Below, piece after piece: positions 9,047 through 16,982 of a DNA stretch of 40,505 nucleotides. Source of the stretch: an uncultured Bacilli bacterium (GTDB taxonomy: Bacteria; Bacillota_I; Bacilli_A; RF39; UBA660); assembly GCA_947625575.1 (NCBI GenBank), contig CANQOV010000007.1, forward strand, positions 1 through 40,505, written 5' to 3'. Numbering within the stretch: position 1 is the stretch's first letter; each line of letters starts with the position of its first letter. Under the pieces are notes generated by a model. The model saw only the letters and a list, made by a program, of their open reading frames with translations, searched no databases and was not told where the DNA came from. A program made the position numbers and the translations under genes.

Positions 9047-9745
9047 ATGGAAATGGTCAGAATGAAAAACGTATATAAAACTTATCCTAATGGGGTTGGG
9101 GCTATATACGATTTGAATTTAGTTATAGAAAAAGGAGAGTTTGTCTTTATAATTGGAGGAAGTGGATCTGGAAAAAGTACTTTGATTAAAATGCTTTATA
9201 GAGAAGAAAAACCTTCTAGAGGAGAAATTATTCTTGGGGGTGTTACTGTAAATAAACTTCGTAATTCTAAAGTATATAAATTGCGTAGAAAAATAGGAGT
9301 TGTCTTTCAAGATTATAAACTGTTACCAAAACTTACAGTATATGAAAACGTGGCTTTTGCTTTGGAAGTTACGGGAGCAGATAGTAAAACAATAAGAAAA
9401 CGAGTTATCGATGTTTTAACAAAAGTTGGTTTAAGACATAAAGCTAATACTTATCCTGATAAATTATCTGGTGGAGAACAACAAAGAGTGGCTATTGCAA
9501 GAGCTATTGTCAATGATCCAAAAATATTGATTTGTGATGAGCCTACGGGTAATTTGGATGCTACTATAAGTATGGAAATTATGAAATGTTTAGTAGATAT
9601 TAATAAAGAACTTGGTACAACAGTATTAATGGTTACACATGATATAGATATTGTTAAGTCAATGAAAAAAAGAGTTCTTTTATTGAAAGAGGGTAGATTA
9701 GTAAAAGACTATCCAGAAGGGAAGTTTAAAAATGAAACTATTTAG
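9047..9745 (+). CDS. ftsE: Cell division ATP-binding protein FtsE
   Basis: Walker A GGSGSGKSTLIK, signature LSGGEQQRVAIARA, Walker B ILICDEPTGNLD; MKNVYKTYPNGVGAIYDLNL. ATG at 9047 preceded by GAGGTG preferred over GTG at 9038. Followed by FtsX. Confidence 0.9.
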   Translation: MEMVRMKNVYKTYPNGVGAIYDLNLVIEKGEFVFIIGGSGSGKSTLIKMLYREEKPSRGEIILGGVTVNKLRNSKVYKLRRKIGVVFQDYKLLPKLTVYENVAFALEVTGADSKTIRKRVIDVLTKVGLRHKANTYPDKLSGGEQQRVAIARAIVNDPKILICDEPTGNLDATISMEIMKCLVDINKELGTTVLMVTHDIDIVKSMKKRVLLLKEGRLVKDYPEGKFKNETI

Positions 9746-10631
9746 AGCATTTTTTAGAAGTATTAGAGACGCATTTAAGAGTGTTGTTAGAAATTTTAGT
9801 TTGTCTTTAGCATCTATTTCTTGTATTACAATTACTTTAATTATAATTGCGTCTGCTATACTAATTTCGTTTAATGTAAAGAATTTTACTACTGAAATTG
9901 AAAATGATGTAACAATTGTAGTGTTTTTAGATTATGATGTTGTAGAAGAAGATAGAATAAACTTTGAAAATGAAATTAAAAAATTAGATAATATAGATTC
10001 TTATACTTTTAAATCTAAAAGTGAAGTTACTCAAGAAATGATAGATGAATATGATACTTTTGGGGAAATACTTAGTAGTTGGGAAGAAAATGAAAATCCA
10101 TTAAAAGATACATATAATATAAAAGTTTTAGATGTTAACAAAATTGGAGAAACAGCTTCTTTAATTAAAAAAATAGATAGAGTTAGTCTTGTTCAATATG
10201 GAGAAGGATTAGTAGAACAACTTTTACAAGTTTTTGGTGCTGTACAAAATATTACTATAATAGCGGCAGTTAGTCTTATATTAGTAACAGTATTTTTGAT
10301 TATTAATACAATTAAACTTACAATATTTTCTAGAAAAAGAGAAATATCTATTATGAGATTAGTTGGGGCTAGTAATAGTAGAATTAAGTTTCCATTTGTT
10401 ATTGAGGGTATTATACTTGGAATAATTGGATCTATTATTCCTATAGTGTTTACTATTTGGGGATATGGATCTTTATATACACATTTTGGTGGACAGTTAT
10501 TTTCTCCAATTATTAAATTAGTTAAACCAATGCCTTTTGCAATGTATACTTCTGCTATATTGTTAATAACTGGTGTTATAGTAGGTATGATTGGTAGTGC
10601 AAGAGCTGTTAGGAGGTATATAAAGATATAA
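9732..10631 (+). CDS. ftsX: Cell division protein FtsX
   Basis: N-terminal TM, extracellular domain, C-terminal FtsX/MacB-like permease region (SRKREISIMRLVGASNSRIKFPFVIEG); overlaps ftsE. Confidence 0.9.
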   Translation: MKLFRAFFRSIRDAFKSVVRNFSLSLASISCITITLIIIASAILISFNVKNFTTEIENDVTIVVFLDYDVVEEDRINFENEIKKLDNIDSYTFKSKSEVTQEMIDEYDTFGEILSSWEENENPLKDTYNIKVLDVNKIGETASLIKKIDRVSLVQYGEGLVEQLLQVFGAVQNITIIAAVSLILVTVFLIINTIKLTIFSRKREISIMRLVGASNSRIKFPFVIEGIILGIIGSIIPIVFTIWGYGSLYTHFGGQLFSPIIKLVKPMPFAMYTSAILLITGVIVGMIGSARAVRRYIKI

Positions 10632-11806
10632 TGAAAAAGTTAATAGTTTTCTTTGCTATTTTATGTTTTTTTGGGTGTTTTAATGTATCTGCTAGAACTA
10701 TTAAAGATTTAGAAAAAGAATTACAAGATTTAAAAAATGAACAAAAAGAAGCAGAAAAACAGAGTGAGGAGATACAACAACAAATAGATGCTAATAATGC
10801 TAAAATTAAACAAATAACTGTAGATATTGCTAATGCTACTACAGAACAAGAAAATTTAGAAAGTGATATAGTTACTTTAGAAGATAAAATAGATGTTAAA
10901 AATGAACAGATAAAAGAGTTATTGTCTTTTTATCAAGTTTCTAATAGTGAAAATTTCTATTTGAAATATTTATTTGGATCTGATAGTTTTACTGACTTTA
11001 TATATCGTTTTTCTGTTATTGAACAGTTAAGTAAAAAAAGTGATGAATTAGTAGATGAAATGAATCAATTAATAAAAGAAAATAAAGAAAAGATAGAACA
11101 ATTGGATAAAAAGAAAGAAGAGTTAAGAAAACTTAATCAAGAAGTGTTAGCTATTGTTAGTAAATTAGGAAGTAAGAAAACAACATATATAGAAGAAGCA
11201 GAAAGTTATGATGATCAAATTTCTACTTTAACAAAAAGAATTGATGATTATAAAAAATATTGTGATGATGATGAAGATTTGTCTAAATGTTATGGTGATG
11301 TTCCAGTAGAGTTTAGTGGTTTTAGTAAACCATTAAAAAGTGGATGCGTTACAGATGAATTTGGTATGAGATATCATCCGACACAACATTATTGGAAATT
11401 ACATACAGGTATTGATTTAGGTGGTAATAGAGAGGGTACACCGGTTTATGCTCCAGCAGCAGGTAGAGTTGTTAAAAAATCATTGAAAAATTCTTGTGGT
11501 GGAAATATGTTATATATTAACCATATTATAAATGGAAAATATTATACTACACAATATATGCACCTTTTAAAATTTAATGTTAAGGTTGGAGATGTTGTTG
11601 AACGTGGAGATGTTATTGCTTATGTTGGTGGAGGAACTACTACATATGATTCTTGTTCAACAGGAGCTCATTTACATTTTACAGTAGCAACAGGACATTA
11701 TTATGGAACGGGTGCTAATAGTTATACTAGTTATTCTAAATATTTAGATAAATTAATAAATCCAAGAGAAGTATTAACTTTCCCTAATTATGGATATTGT
11801 TGGTAA
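10631..11806 (+). CDS. PcsB/EnvC-type murein hydrolase (coiled coil + M23 peptidase)
   Basis: Signal peptide, long coiled coil (KELQDLKNEQKEAEKQSEEIQQQI...), M23 domain with HTGIDLGG and GAHLHFTV; operon with ftsEX. Confidence 0.88.
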   Translation: MKKLIVFFAILCFFGCFNVSARTIKDLEKELQDLKNEQKEAEKQSEEIQQQIDANNAKIKQITVDIANATTEQENLESDIVTLEDKIDVKNEQIKELLSFYQVSNSENFYLKYLFGSDSFTDFIYRFSVIEQLSKKSDELVDEMNQLIKENKEKIEQLDKKKEELRKLNQEVLAIVSKLGSKKTTYIEEAESYDDQISTLTKRIDDYKKYCDDDEDLSKCYGDVPVEFSGFSKPLKSGCVTDEFGMRYHPTQHYWKLHTGIDLGGNREGTPVYAPAAGRVVKKSLKNSCGGNMLYINHIINGKYYTTQYMHLLKFNVKVGDVVERGDVIAYVGGGTTTYDSCSTGAHLHFTVATGHYYGTGANSYTSYSKYLDKLINPREVLTFPNYGYCW

Positions 11807-11831
11807 AAAGAAACTTATGTTTCTTTTTTAT
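11805..11831 (+). terminator. Rho-independent terminator after M23 hydrolase gene
   Basis: AAAAAGAAAC-ttat-GTTTCTTTTTTA. Confidence 0.7.
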
Positions 11832-11841
11832 GGGAATAATG

Positions 11842-11870
11842 TTTTAAAACAAGTAAAAATGTGTTATTAT
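11842..11870 (+). promoter_or_regulatory. Candidate promoter of the poly-G gene
   Basis: TTTTAA (11842-11847), 17 nt, TATTAT (11865-11870); the -10 lies in the left arm of the hairpin above. Confidence 0.35.
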
Positions 11871-11896
11871 ATAAATAAAGAATAACACATTTTTTG
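11855..11896 (+). terminator. Second strong hairpin with T tract just upstream of the poly-G gene
   Basis: AAAAATGTGTTATT (11855-11868) pairs with AATAACACATTTTT (11881-11894). Confidence 0.7.
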
Positions 11897-11919
11897 TTAT
11901 GTCAAAATGGAGGATAATT

Positions 11920-14491
11920 ATGGAAAATAAAAAAATAGTCTGGGGGGGGGGCAACTAGAAAAAATATAATCCTAATCGGAGGATTAGTATTAACTTTGTT
12001 ATTAGTAGGAACAAGTTATGCTCTTTTTAGAGCAAACTTATTAGGAAGTAAAATTAATAGTGTTGGAACAGAAAGATTTGAATTACACTTTAAAGAAGGT
12101 AATGAACTAAATGTAGTAAATATGTATAAAAGTGATGAAGAAGCAATAAAAGAAGTTCCATACTTTGAATTTACTATTGAAGGCAAATATCAAAAAGGAA
12201 GTAGTTTGGATTATACAATATATTTAGAAGAGATATCAAAAGATAAAGATATAACTTTGGAATCTGTTAAATTAAATTTAAAAAAGATAGTAAATAATAA
12301 AGAACAAGAAGTATTAAAAACAACAAAAATAAGTGAATTAGAAAAATATAAAGAAACAGATAATAAATACTCACTATATAGTGATACTATGACATTTTCC
12401 AAAGTATATTCTAATCCAAAAGACACATATAGATTAAGAAGTTGGATAAATGAACAAAATATAGATTTAGGTAATCTTGGAGAAATAGACGGACCAATAG
12501 TAATCGAACCAAAGAGTTATAAATTTAGAATAAATGTTGAAGCAGGTAATATTGAAGAACAAAATGTCAATGCACCAATATTGTTAGATAATATGATACC
12601 AGTAATCTATGATGAAGAAAAAGAAAGTTGGATTAAAACAACTACAGATAATTGGTACAATTATGATAAGAAACAATGGGCAAATGCCATAACAATAGAT
12701 AACACAAAAGCTTATGATTTATCTAAAAATAAAAACCATGTACCAATAACAGGGCCAACAAAAGTATCAAATGGTTTAAAGTTTGATGGGAAAGATGATT
12801 ATATTGATATTGGCTTTGCAAATAAAGAATTTACAAATGGTTTTACAATGAATACAAAATTTATCTTCACTGAGCAGCCTGTGAATAGTAGCAATTTGTT
12901 TTCTAATATAGAAGCTGGAGGATCATTGATTTATGTTGTAGATAATACAATTAAAGTTGATGTACATGATGGAACAGGTTATATAAATATTGGTGTTACA
13001 GGGCCAATAGAATTAAATAAAGAATATGAAGTAATAGTGACCTTTGATAATACTGATGGAAATTTTTATTTAAATGGAAAATTAATAGGGAGTCATCATT
13101 GGGACACACCAACTAAAATGAAAATTTCTTCTGCACCATTTACAATTGGTGCTGAGCCTGATGCAAAAGGAGGGCATAATTTTTACGCCAATGCTATAAT
13201 CCAAGAAGCAAGGCTATATGAAAGAGCCTTATCACTAGAAGAAGTAACAAAATTATATAATAATGAAGAGGTAAGTGATAAGGGATTACTATCATATTAT
13301 AACTTTGTAGATGAATTTAAACCCGGACAAGAAATAGATATGAAAATGATAAATACTATGTGGGTATGGATACCAAGATATAAATATAGAATATTTAATG
13401 CCAATTTAACTGGTGGAGAAACAGCTAATGAACAAGAAATAGAAATAACTTTTGAAAAAGGGAAAGAAACAACAGGAACAGTGAAATGTGTTGACAGCAT
13501 TAATAAAAATGACGGAACAAGCGAAACTTGTGATGACAAATTTAATAATGGCATTAAAAATGGTGTAAGCACTTATACCCATCCAGCATTTACTTTTGGT
13601 GGAGAAGAGTTAACAGGATTTTGGTATGGTAAATTTGAAGACGGAATAGAATCATCACAATTTGTTATAAAACCTGATGTAGCACCAAATAATACTCAGG
13701 ATATATCTACAAGGTTTCAAAAGATAAGAGAAATGGAATTGCAAAACAATATTTATGGTTTCCTAAGTAATGCAACAGCTTATACTGATACAGGAGACTT
13801 AACTGGGGATAATAATAACTTTGATACTCATTTAACTAAAAATATTGAGTGGGGTGCAGTAGCCTATTTAACACACTCAAAATATGGAAGATGTAATAAT
13901 GGGGCTTGTTCAGAAGTATATGCAAATAACACTAAAGCTTATACAGGAAGAAGTAGTGGCATTGTTAGCTCTGAAACAACTTCTTCATATGGCTCATATT
14001 CCTATGATGATTATATAGTAAATGAAAGTAATGTTAAAACATCAAAAGTTATTGGTAAGGGAACTGGAGCAAGTACCACAGGAAATATCTATGGAATATA
14101 TGATATGTCTGGAGGATTATATGAAAACACAATGGGAATAATGATACCGGCAGATAACAGTTTTGAAACAGTAACGAAATTTAAAAGTAATCTTAATAAA
14201 AAATATTATGATTCCTATAGCTGGGGAACAACAGTTGATGATGTAACATCTTATAAAAGAGGAAAACTTGGAGATGCAACAAAAGAAATAATAAAAAGAC
14301 TTGATAATTCTAATAAAAATGGTTGGTATGGTGGCAAATCAAGTTTTGTAACCACTGCAAGTTGGAATCGTCCATTTTTTATTCGTAGTAAGACTAGTAA
14401 TAGTACTGCTAATGGAGTACTTTCTTTTGCTAGTAATGGAAATAGTGTATGGGAAGAAGGCTCGTTTAGATCTGCTTTAGTAATCTATTAG
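11920..14491 (+). CDS. Surface protein with SipW-type signal peptide, LamG/ConA-like domain and C-terminal FGE/C-type-lectin-like domain; out of frame as sequenced because of a G10 tract (candidate phase-variable gene, OFF state)
   Basis: ATG at 11920 (GGAGGATAATT upstream) reads MENKKIVWGGGN* in this sequence; the main ORF (listed from TTG 11996) is open in the +1-shifted frame from the tract. Removing one G gives MENKKIVWGGATRKNIILIGGLVLTLLLVGTSYALFRANLLGS. LamG: LKFDGKDDYIDIG...FYLNGKLIGSH...EARLYERALSLEEVTKLYNN. C-terminus: GNIYGIYDMSGGLYENTMG...GSFRSALVIY. Confidence 0.85.
11942..11951 (+). repeat. Homopolymeric G10 tract
   Basis: tctGGGGGGGGGGcaac; no other comparable G run noticed in this AT-rich window. 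Confidence 0.95.
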
Positions 14492-14523
14492 CATATGTTT
14501 TAAAAAAAACATATGTTTTTTCT
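14490..14523 (+). terminator. Rho-independent terminator after the poly-G gene
   Basis: GCATATGTTTTaaaaaAAAACATATGTTTTTTCTT. Confidence 0.75.
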
Positions 14524-14552
14524 TGACTTTTTGGGGTTATATGTGATAGATT
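14523..14552 (+). promoter_or_regulatory. Candidate secE-nusG promoter
   Basis: TTGACT (14523-14528), 17-18 nt, ATAGAT/TAGATT. Confidence 0.4.
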
Positions 14553-14613
14553 ATATGTGACACAAAGATGTGTTTTTATTTTGGTTTTATTCATATAATT
14601 AAAGAGGTGGATT

Positions 14614-14781
14614 ATGAAGTTTTTTAAAAATGTTTATCAAGAGATGAAAAAGGTTAAATGGCCTGATAGAAAGTATATGGTTAAGTATTCTATTGCTACT
14701 TTGTCTGTTATTATTTTCTTTTCTTTATATTTCTTTGTGATTGAACTTATTATGAGTGCTTTGAAAGTTGGTGTTAGATAA
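14614..14781 (+). CDS. secE: Preprotein translocase subunit SecE (55 aa, not in supplied ORF track)
   Basis: ATG at 14614 with AGAGGTGG upstream; MKFFKNVYQEMKKVKWPDRKYMVKYSIATLSVIIFFSLYFFVIELIMSALKVGVR; stop overlaps nusG ATG. Confidence 0.93.
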   Translation: MKFFKNVYQEMKKVKWPDRKYMVKYSIATLSVIIFFSLYFFVIELIMSALKVGVR

Positions 14782-15317
14782 TGGATAAGAAGTGGTATGT
14801 TGTTAATACTTATTCTGGGCATGAGAAAAAAGTTCAAGAGAAATTGATGATGCGTACTGAATCTATGGGTATGCAAGATTATATTTTCCGTGTTATTGTT
14901 CCGGAGGCTAAAGAAGTTGAGGTTAAAGACGGCGTAAAAAAAGAAAAGATTAAAAAGTTATTTCCCGGATATGTTTTAGTGGAAATGATTATGACTGATG
15001 AAGCTTGGTTTATTGTACGTAATACTCCGGGTGTTACAGGTTTTATTGGCTCTAGTGGTAAGGGTGCTAAACCTACACCATTACAACCTTATGAAGTTGA
15101 TAAGATATTAAATAGTATGGGTATGTCTAGATTGGAAGTTTCTACTGATTTAGCTGTTGGTGAATTGGTTAAGGTTGTTTCTGGACCTTTTGCGGGTATG
15201 GAAGGCAAGATAGAAAGTTTAGATTTAGAAAATAGTATTGTTTATGTTTTATTAGATTTATTTGGACAAGAAACTTCAGTAGAAGTAGAATTGTCACAAA
15301 TTGAAAAAACTGCATAA
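14781..15317 (+). CDS. nusG: Transcription termination/antitermination protein NusG
   Basis: KKWYVVNTYSGHEKKVQEKL, KKLFPGYVLVEMIMTDEAWFIVRNTPGVTGF, KOW region VKVVSGPFAGMEGKIESL. Confidence 0.96.
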   Translation: MDKKWYVVNTYSGHEKKVQEKLMMRTESMGMQDYIFRVIVPEAKEVEVKDGVKKEKIKKLFPGYVLVEMIMTDEAWFIVRNTPGVTGFIGSSGKGAKPTPLQPYEVDKILNSMGMSRLEVSTDLAVGELVKVVSGPFAGMEGKIESLDLENSIVYVLLDLFGQETSVEVELSQIEKTA

Positions 15318-15323
15318 TTTTGC

Positions 15324-15352
15324 TTGCAATTTTTATGAATAAATGTTATTAT
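15324..15352 (+). promoter_or_regulatory. Candidate promoter for rplK-rplA
   Basis: TTGCAA (15324-15329), 17 nt, TATTAT (15347-15352). Confidence 0.5.
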
Positions 15353-15384
15353 TTAGTCGCTATGTATTTTTTGTACATATATTA

Positions 15385-15422
15385 AGTGGGAGGTGCGGAT
15401 ACAACAAACTGTTATGACCACT
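15385..15422 (+). promoter_or_regulatory. Ribosomal protein L1-type mRNA leader (first copy, upstream of rplK)
   Basis: A-GUGGGAGG...GUUAUGACCAC-U stem-loop 5' of rplK; resembles L1-binding GUGGGAG.../...ACCAC motif. Confidence 0.6.
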
Positions 15423-15453
15423 CGCGAGAAATTTTAAATTGGAGGTGTTTTTC

Positions 15454-16062
15454 GTGGCAAAAAAAGAAGTTGTAAAAGTAGTTAAGTTACAAATTGCTGC
15501 AGGTAAAGCTACACCAGCTCCACCAGTAGGAACTGTTTTAGGACCAGCAGGAATTAATTTAGGAGAGTTCTGTACAAAGTATAATGAAGCTACAAGAGAT
15601 AAAATGGGAGATATTTTACCTGTTGAAATCTCTATTTATGAAGATCGTTCATTTGATTTTGTAATTAAGACTCCACCATCACCTTTTTTAATTAAAAAGT
15701 ATGCTAAAATAGATAAGGCTTCTGGTAAGGGAGCTAATCAAATTGTTGCAACTTTAACAAAGGAACAAGTAAAGGAAATTGCTGAAATTAAGTTGCCAGA
15801 TTTAAATGCTTATGATGTTGAACACGCAATGAGTATCATTGAAGGTACTGCAAGAAACATGGGTGTTGCTGTAAAAGGTGTTAATGATAAGGAACTTGAA
15901 GAACAAGGTAAAGCTGCTATGCTTGAAGAAAAGGAAATGGCTGAAAGAGCACAAGAACTTGAAGCTATGGAAGCTGAAGTTAAAGAACATGCTACTGTTG
16001 AAGTTCCAGATTCAACTGATGAAGTAAAAAAAGAAGATAACGAAGAAAAAGAAGAAGAATAA
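15454..16062 (+). CDS. rplK: 50S ribosomal protein L11 with ~60 aa acidic C-terminal extension
   Basis: [38 protein letters not shown]...; GTG start at 15454 after GGAGGTG. Extension [25 protein letters not shown]...EEKEEE. Confidence 0.95.
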   Translation: MAKKEVVKVVKLQIAAGKATPAPPVGTVLGPAGINLGEFCTKYNEATRDKMGDILPVEISIYEDRSFDFVIKTPPSPFLIKKYAKIDKASGKGANQIVATLTKEQVKEIAEIKLPDLNAYDVEHAMSIIEGTARNMGVAVKGVNDKELEEQGKAAMLEEKEMAERAQELEAMEAEVKEHATVEVPDSTDEVKKEDNEEKEEE

Positions 16063-16085
16063 TAATTAATATACATAGGGTTACC

Positions 16086-16120
16086 TATGTGGGAGGTATA
16101 TAATCCGCAAATACCACATA
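16086..16120 (+). promoter_or_regulatory. Ribosomal protein L1-type mRNA leader (second copy, upstream of rplA)
   Basis: UAUGUGGGAGGUAUAUAAUCCGCAAAUACCACAUA: 7-bp closing stem plus GUGGGAG / AAAUACCAC as in 23S rRNA helix 76-77 (GGUGGGAG...UGAAAUACCACC). Confidence 0.75.
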
Positions 16121-16134
16121 AGGAGGAATTAGAT

Positions 16135-16830
16135 ATGAAAAGAGGAAAAAATTATAAGACTCTAGTTGCTAAAGTAGAAAAAGGCAAACTATATTCTAAA
16201 GAAGAAGCTGTTAAACTTGTAAGAGAACTTTCTAGTTGCAAGTTTGATGCTACTGTTGATATTGCTATGAATCTTAATTTAGATGTTAAAAAAGCAGATC
16301 AACAATTAAGAGGAGCTTTACAGTTACCACATGGTACTGGTAAAAGTGTTAGAGTTTTAGTTATAGCTAAAGGTGAATATGCTACACTTGCTAAAAATGC
16401 TGGTGCTGACTATGTTGGAGAAGTTGAATTATTAGAAAAAATGCAAAAAGAAAATTGGTTTGATTTTGATGTAATGATTGCTACTCCTGATATGATGCCT
16501 GTTTTAGGTAAGTATGGTAAGTTATTAGGACCAAAAGGTTTAATGCCAAATCCTAAAACTGGTACTGTAACAACTGCAGTTGATAAAGCAGTTATGGAAG
16601 CTAAAGCTGGTAGAGTTGAGTATCGTACTGATAGTTATGGTAATGTTCACGGTGTTATTGGTAAAGTTTCATTTAGTGAAAGTGATTTATTAGATAATTT
16701 AAATGCTTTTGTTAAGACAATAATTAAATTAAGACCAACTTCAGTTAAGGGTACTTATATTAAATCAGTTGCAATTTCTGCAACTATGGGTCCATCTGTT
16801 AAAATAGATCAAAATAGTTTTGACAATTAA
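16135..16830 (+). CDS. rplA: 50S ribosomal protein L1
   Basis: [29 protein letters not shown]...; [14 protein letters not shown] signature. ATG 16135 after AAGGAGGAAT; ORF-track start at 16087 lies in the leader hairpin. Confidence 0.96.
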   Translation: MKRGKNYKTLVAKVEKGKLYSKEEAVKLVRELSSCKFDATVDIAMNLNLDVKKADQQLRGALQLPHGTGKSVRVLVIAKGEYATLAKNAGADYVGEVELLEKMQKENWFDFDVMIATPDMMPVLGKYGKLLGPKGLMPNPKTGTVTTAVDKAVMEAKAGRVEYRTDSYGNVHGVIGKVSFSESDLLDNLNAFVKTIIKLRPTSVKGTYIKSVAISATMGPSVKIDQNSFDN

Positions 16831-16848
16831 TAAAAATTTAGTTATAAT
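16820..16848 (+). promoter_or_regulatory. Consensus sigma-70/sigma-A promoter for rplJL
   Basis: TTGACA (16820-16825), 17 nt, TATAAT (16843-16848); the -35 overlaps the last codons of rplA. Confidence 0.85.
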
Positions 16849-16855
16849 ATTTAGT

Positions 16856-16951
16856 GATTTAGGTGCCAAAGACAGTAGGTGTTAAAGTAAATCCTACCGA
16901 GGGACTATACTATTGATAGTTAGGAGTCTTTGGATTGGGCTCCTTTTTTAG
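16856..16951 (+). ncRNA. L10 leader (ribosomal protein L10 autoregulatory element) with terminal attenuator-like hairpin
   Basis: GTGCCAAAGACAGTAGGTG...ATCCTACCGAGGGAC...TAGGAGTCTTTGGATTGGGCTCCTTTTTTA: CAAAGAC/GTCTTTG and GTAGG/CCTAC pairings, then AGGAG...CTCCT plus T6. Confidence 0.85.
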
Positions 16952-16982
16952 GCACTTATATATATTTATAAGGAGGGTGTGT

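Noticed and set aside
12211-13572. Antisense ORFs 12211..12426 and 13297..13572 in the poly-G gene
   Set aside because: Low-complexity reverse-strand readings of a supported coding region.
14637-14876. Minus-strand ORF 14637..14876
   Set aside because: Overlaps secE and the start of nusG, both clearly real on the plus strand.
15508-15524. CAGCTCCACCA in rplK identical to the tmRNA 3' end (possible att duplicate)
   Set aside because: Encodes the conserved L11 segment TPAPPV; an 11-nt match is explained by coding constraint.
15810-16076. Antisense Ser-rich ORFs (15802..15990 and 15810..16076) opposite rplK
   Set aside because: Mirror of the Glu/Ala-rich L11 tail read on the opposite strand; no independent coding evidence.
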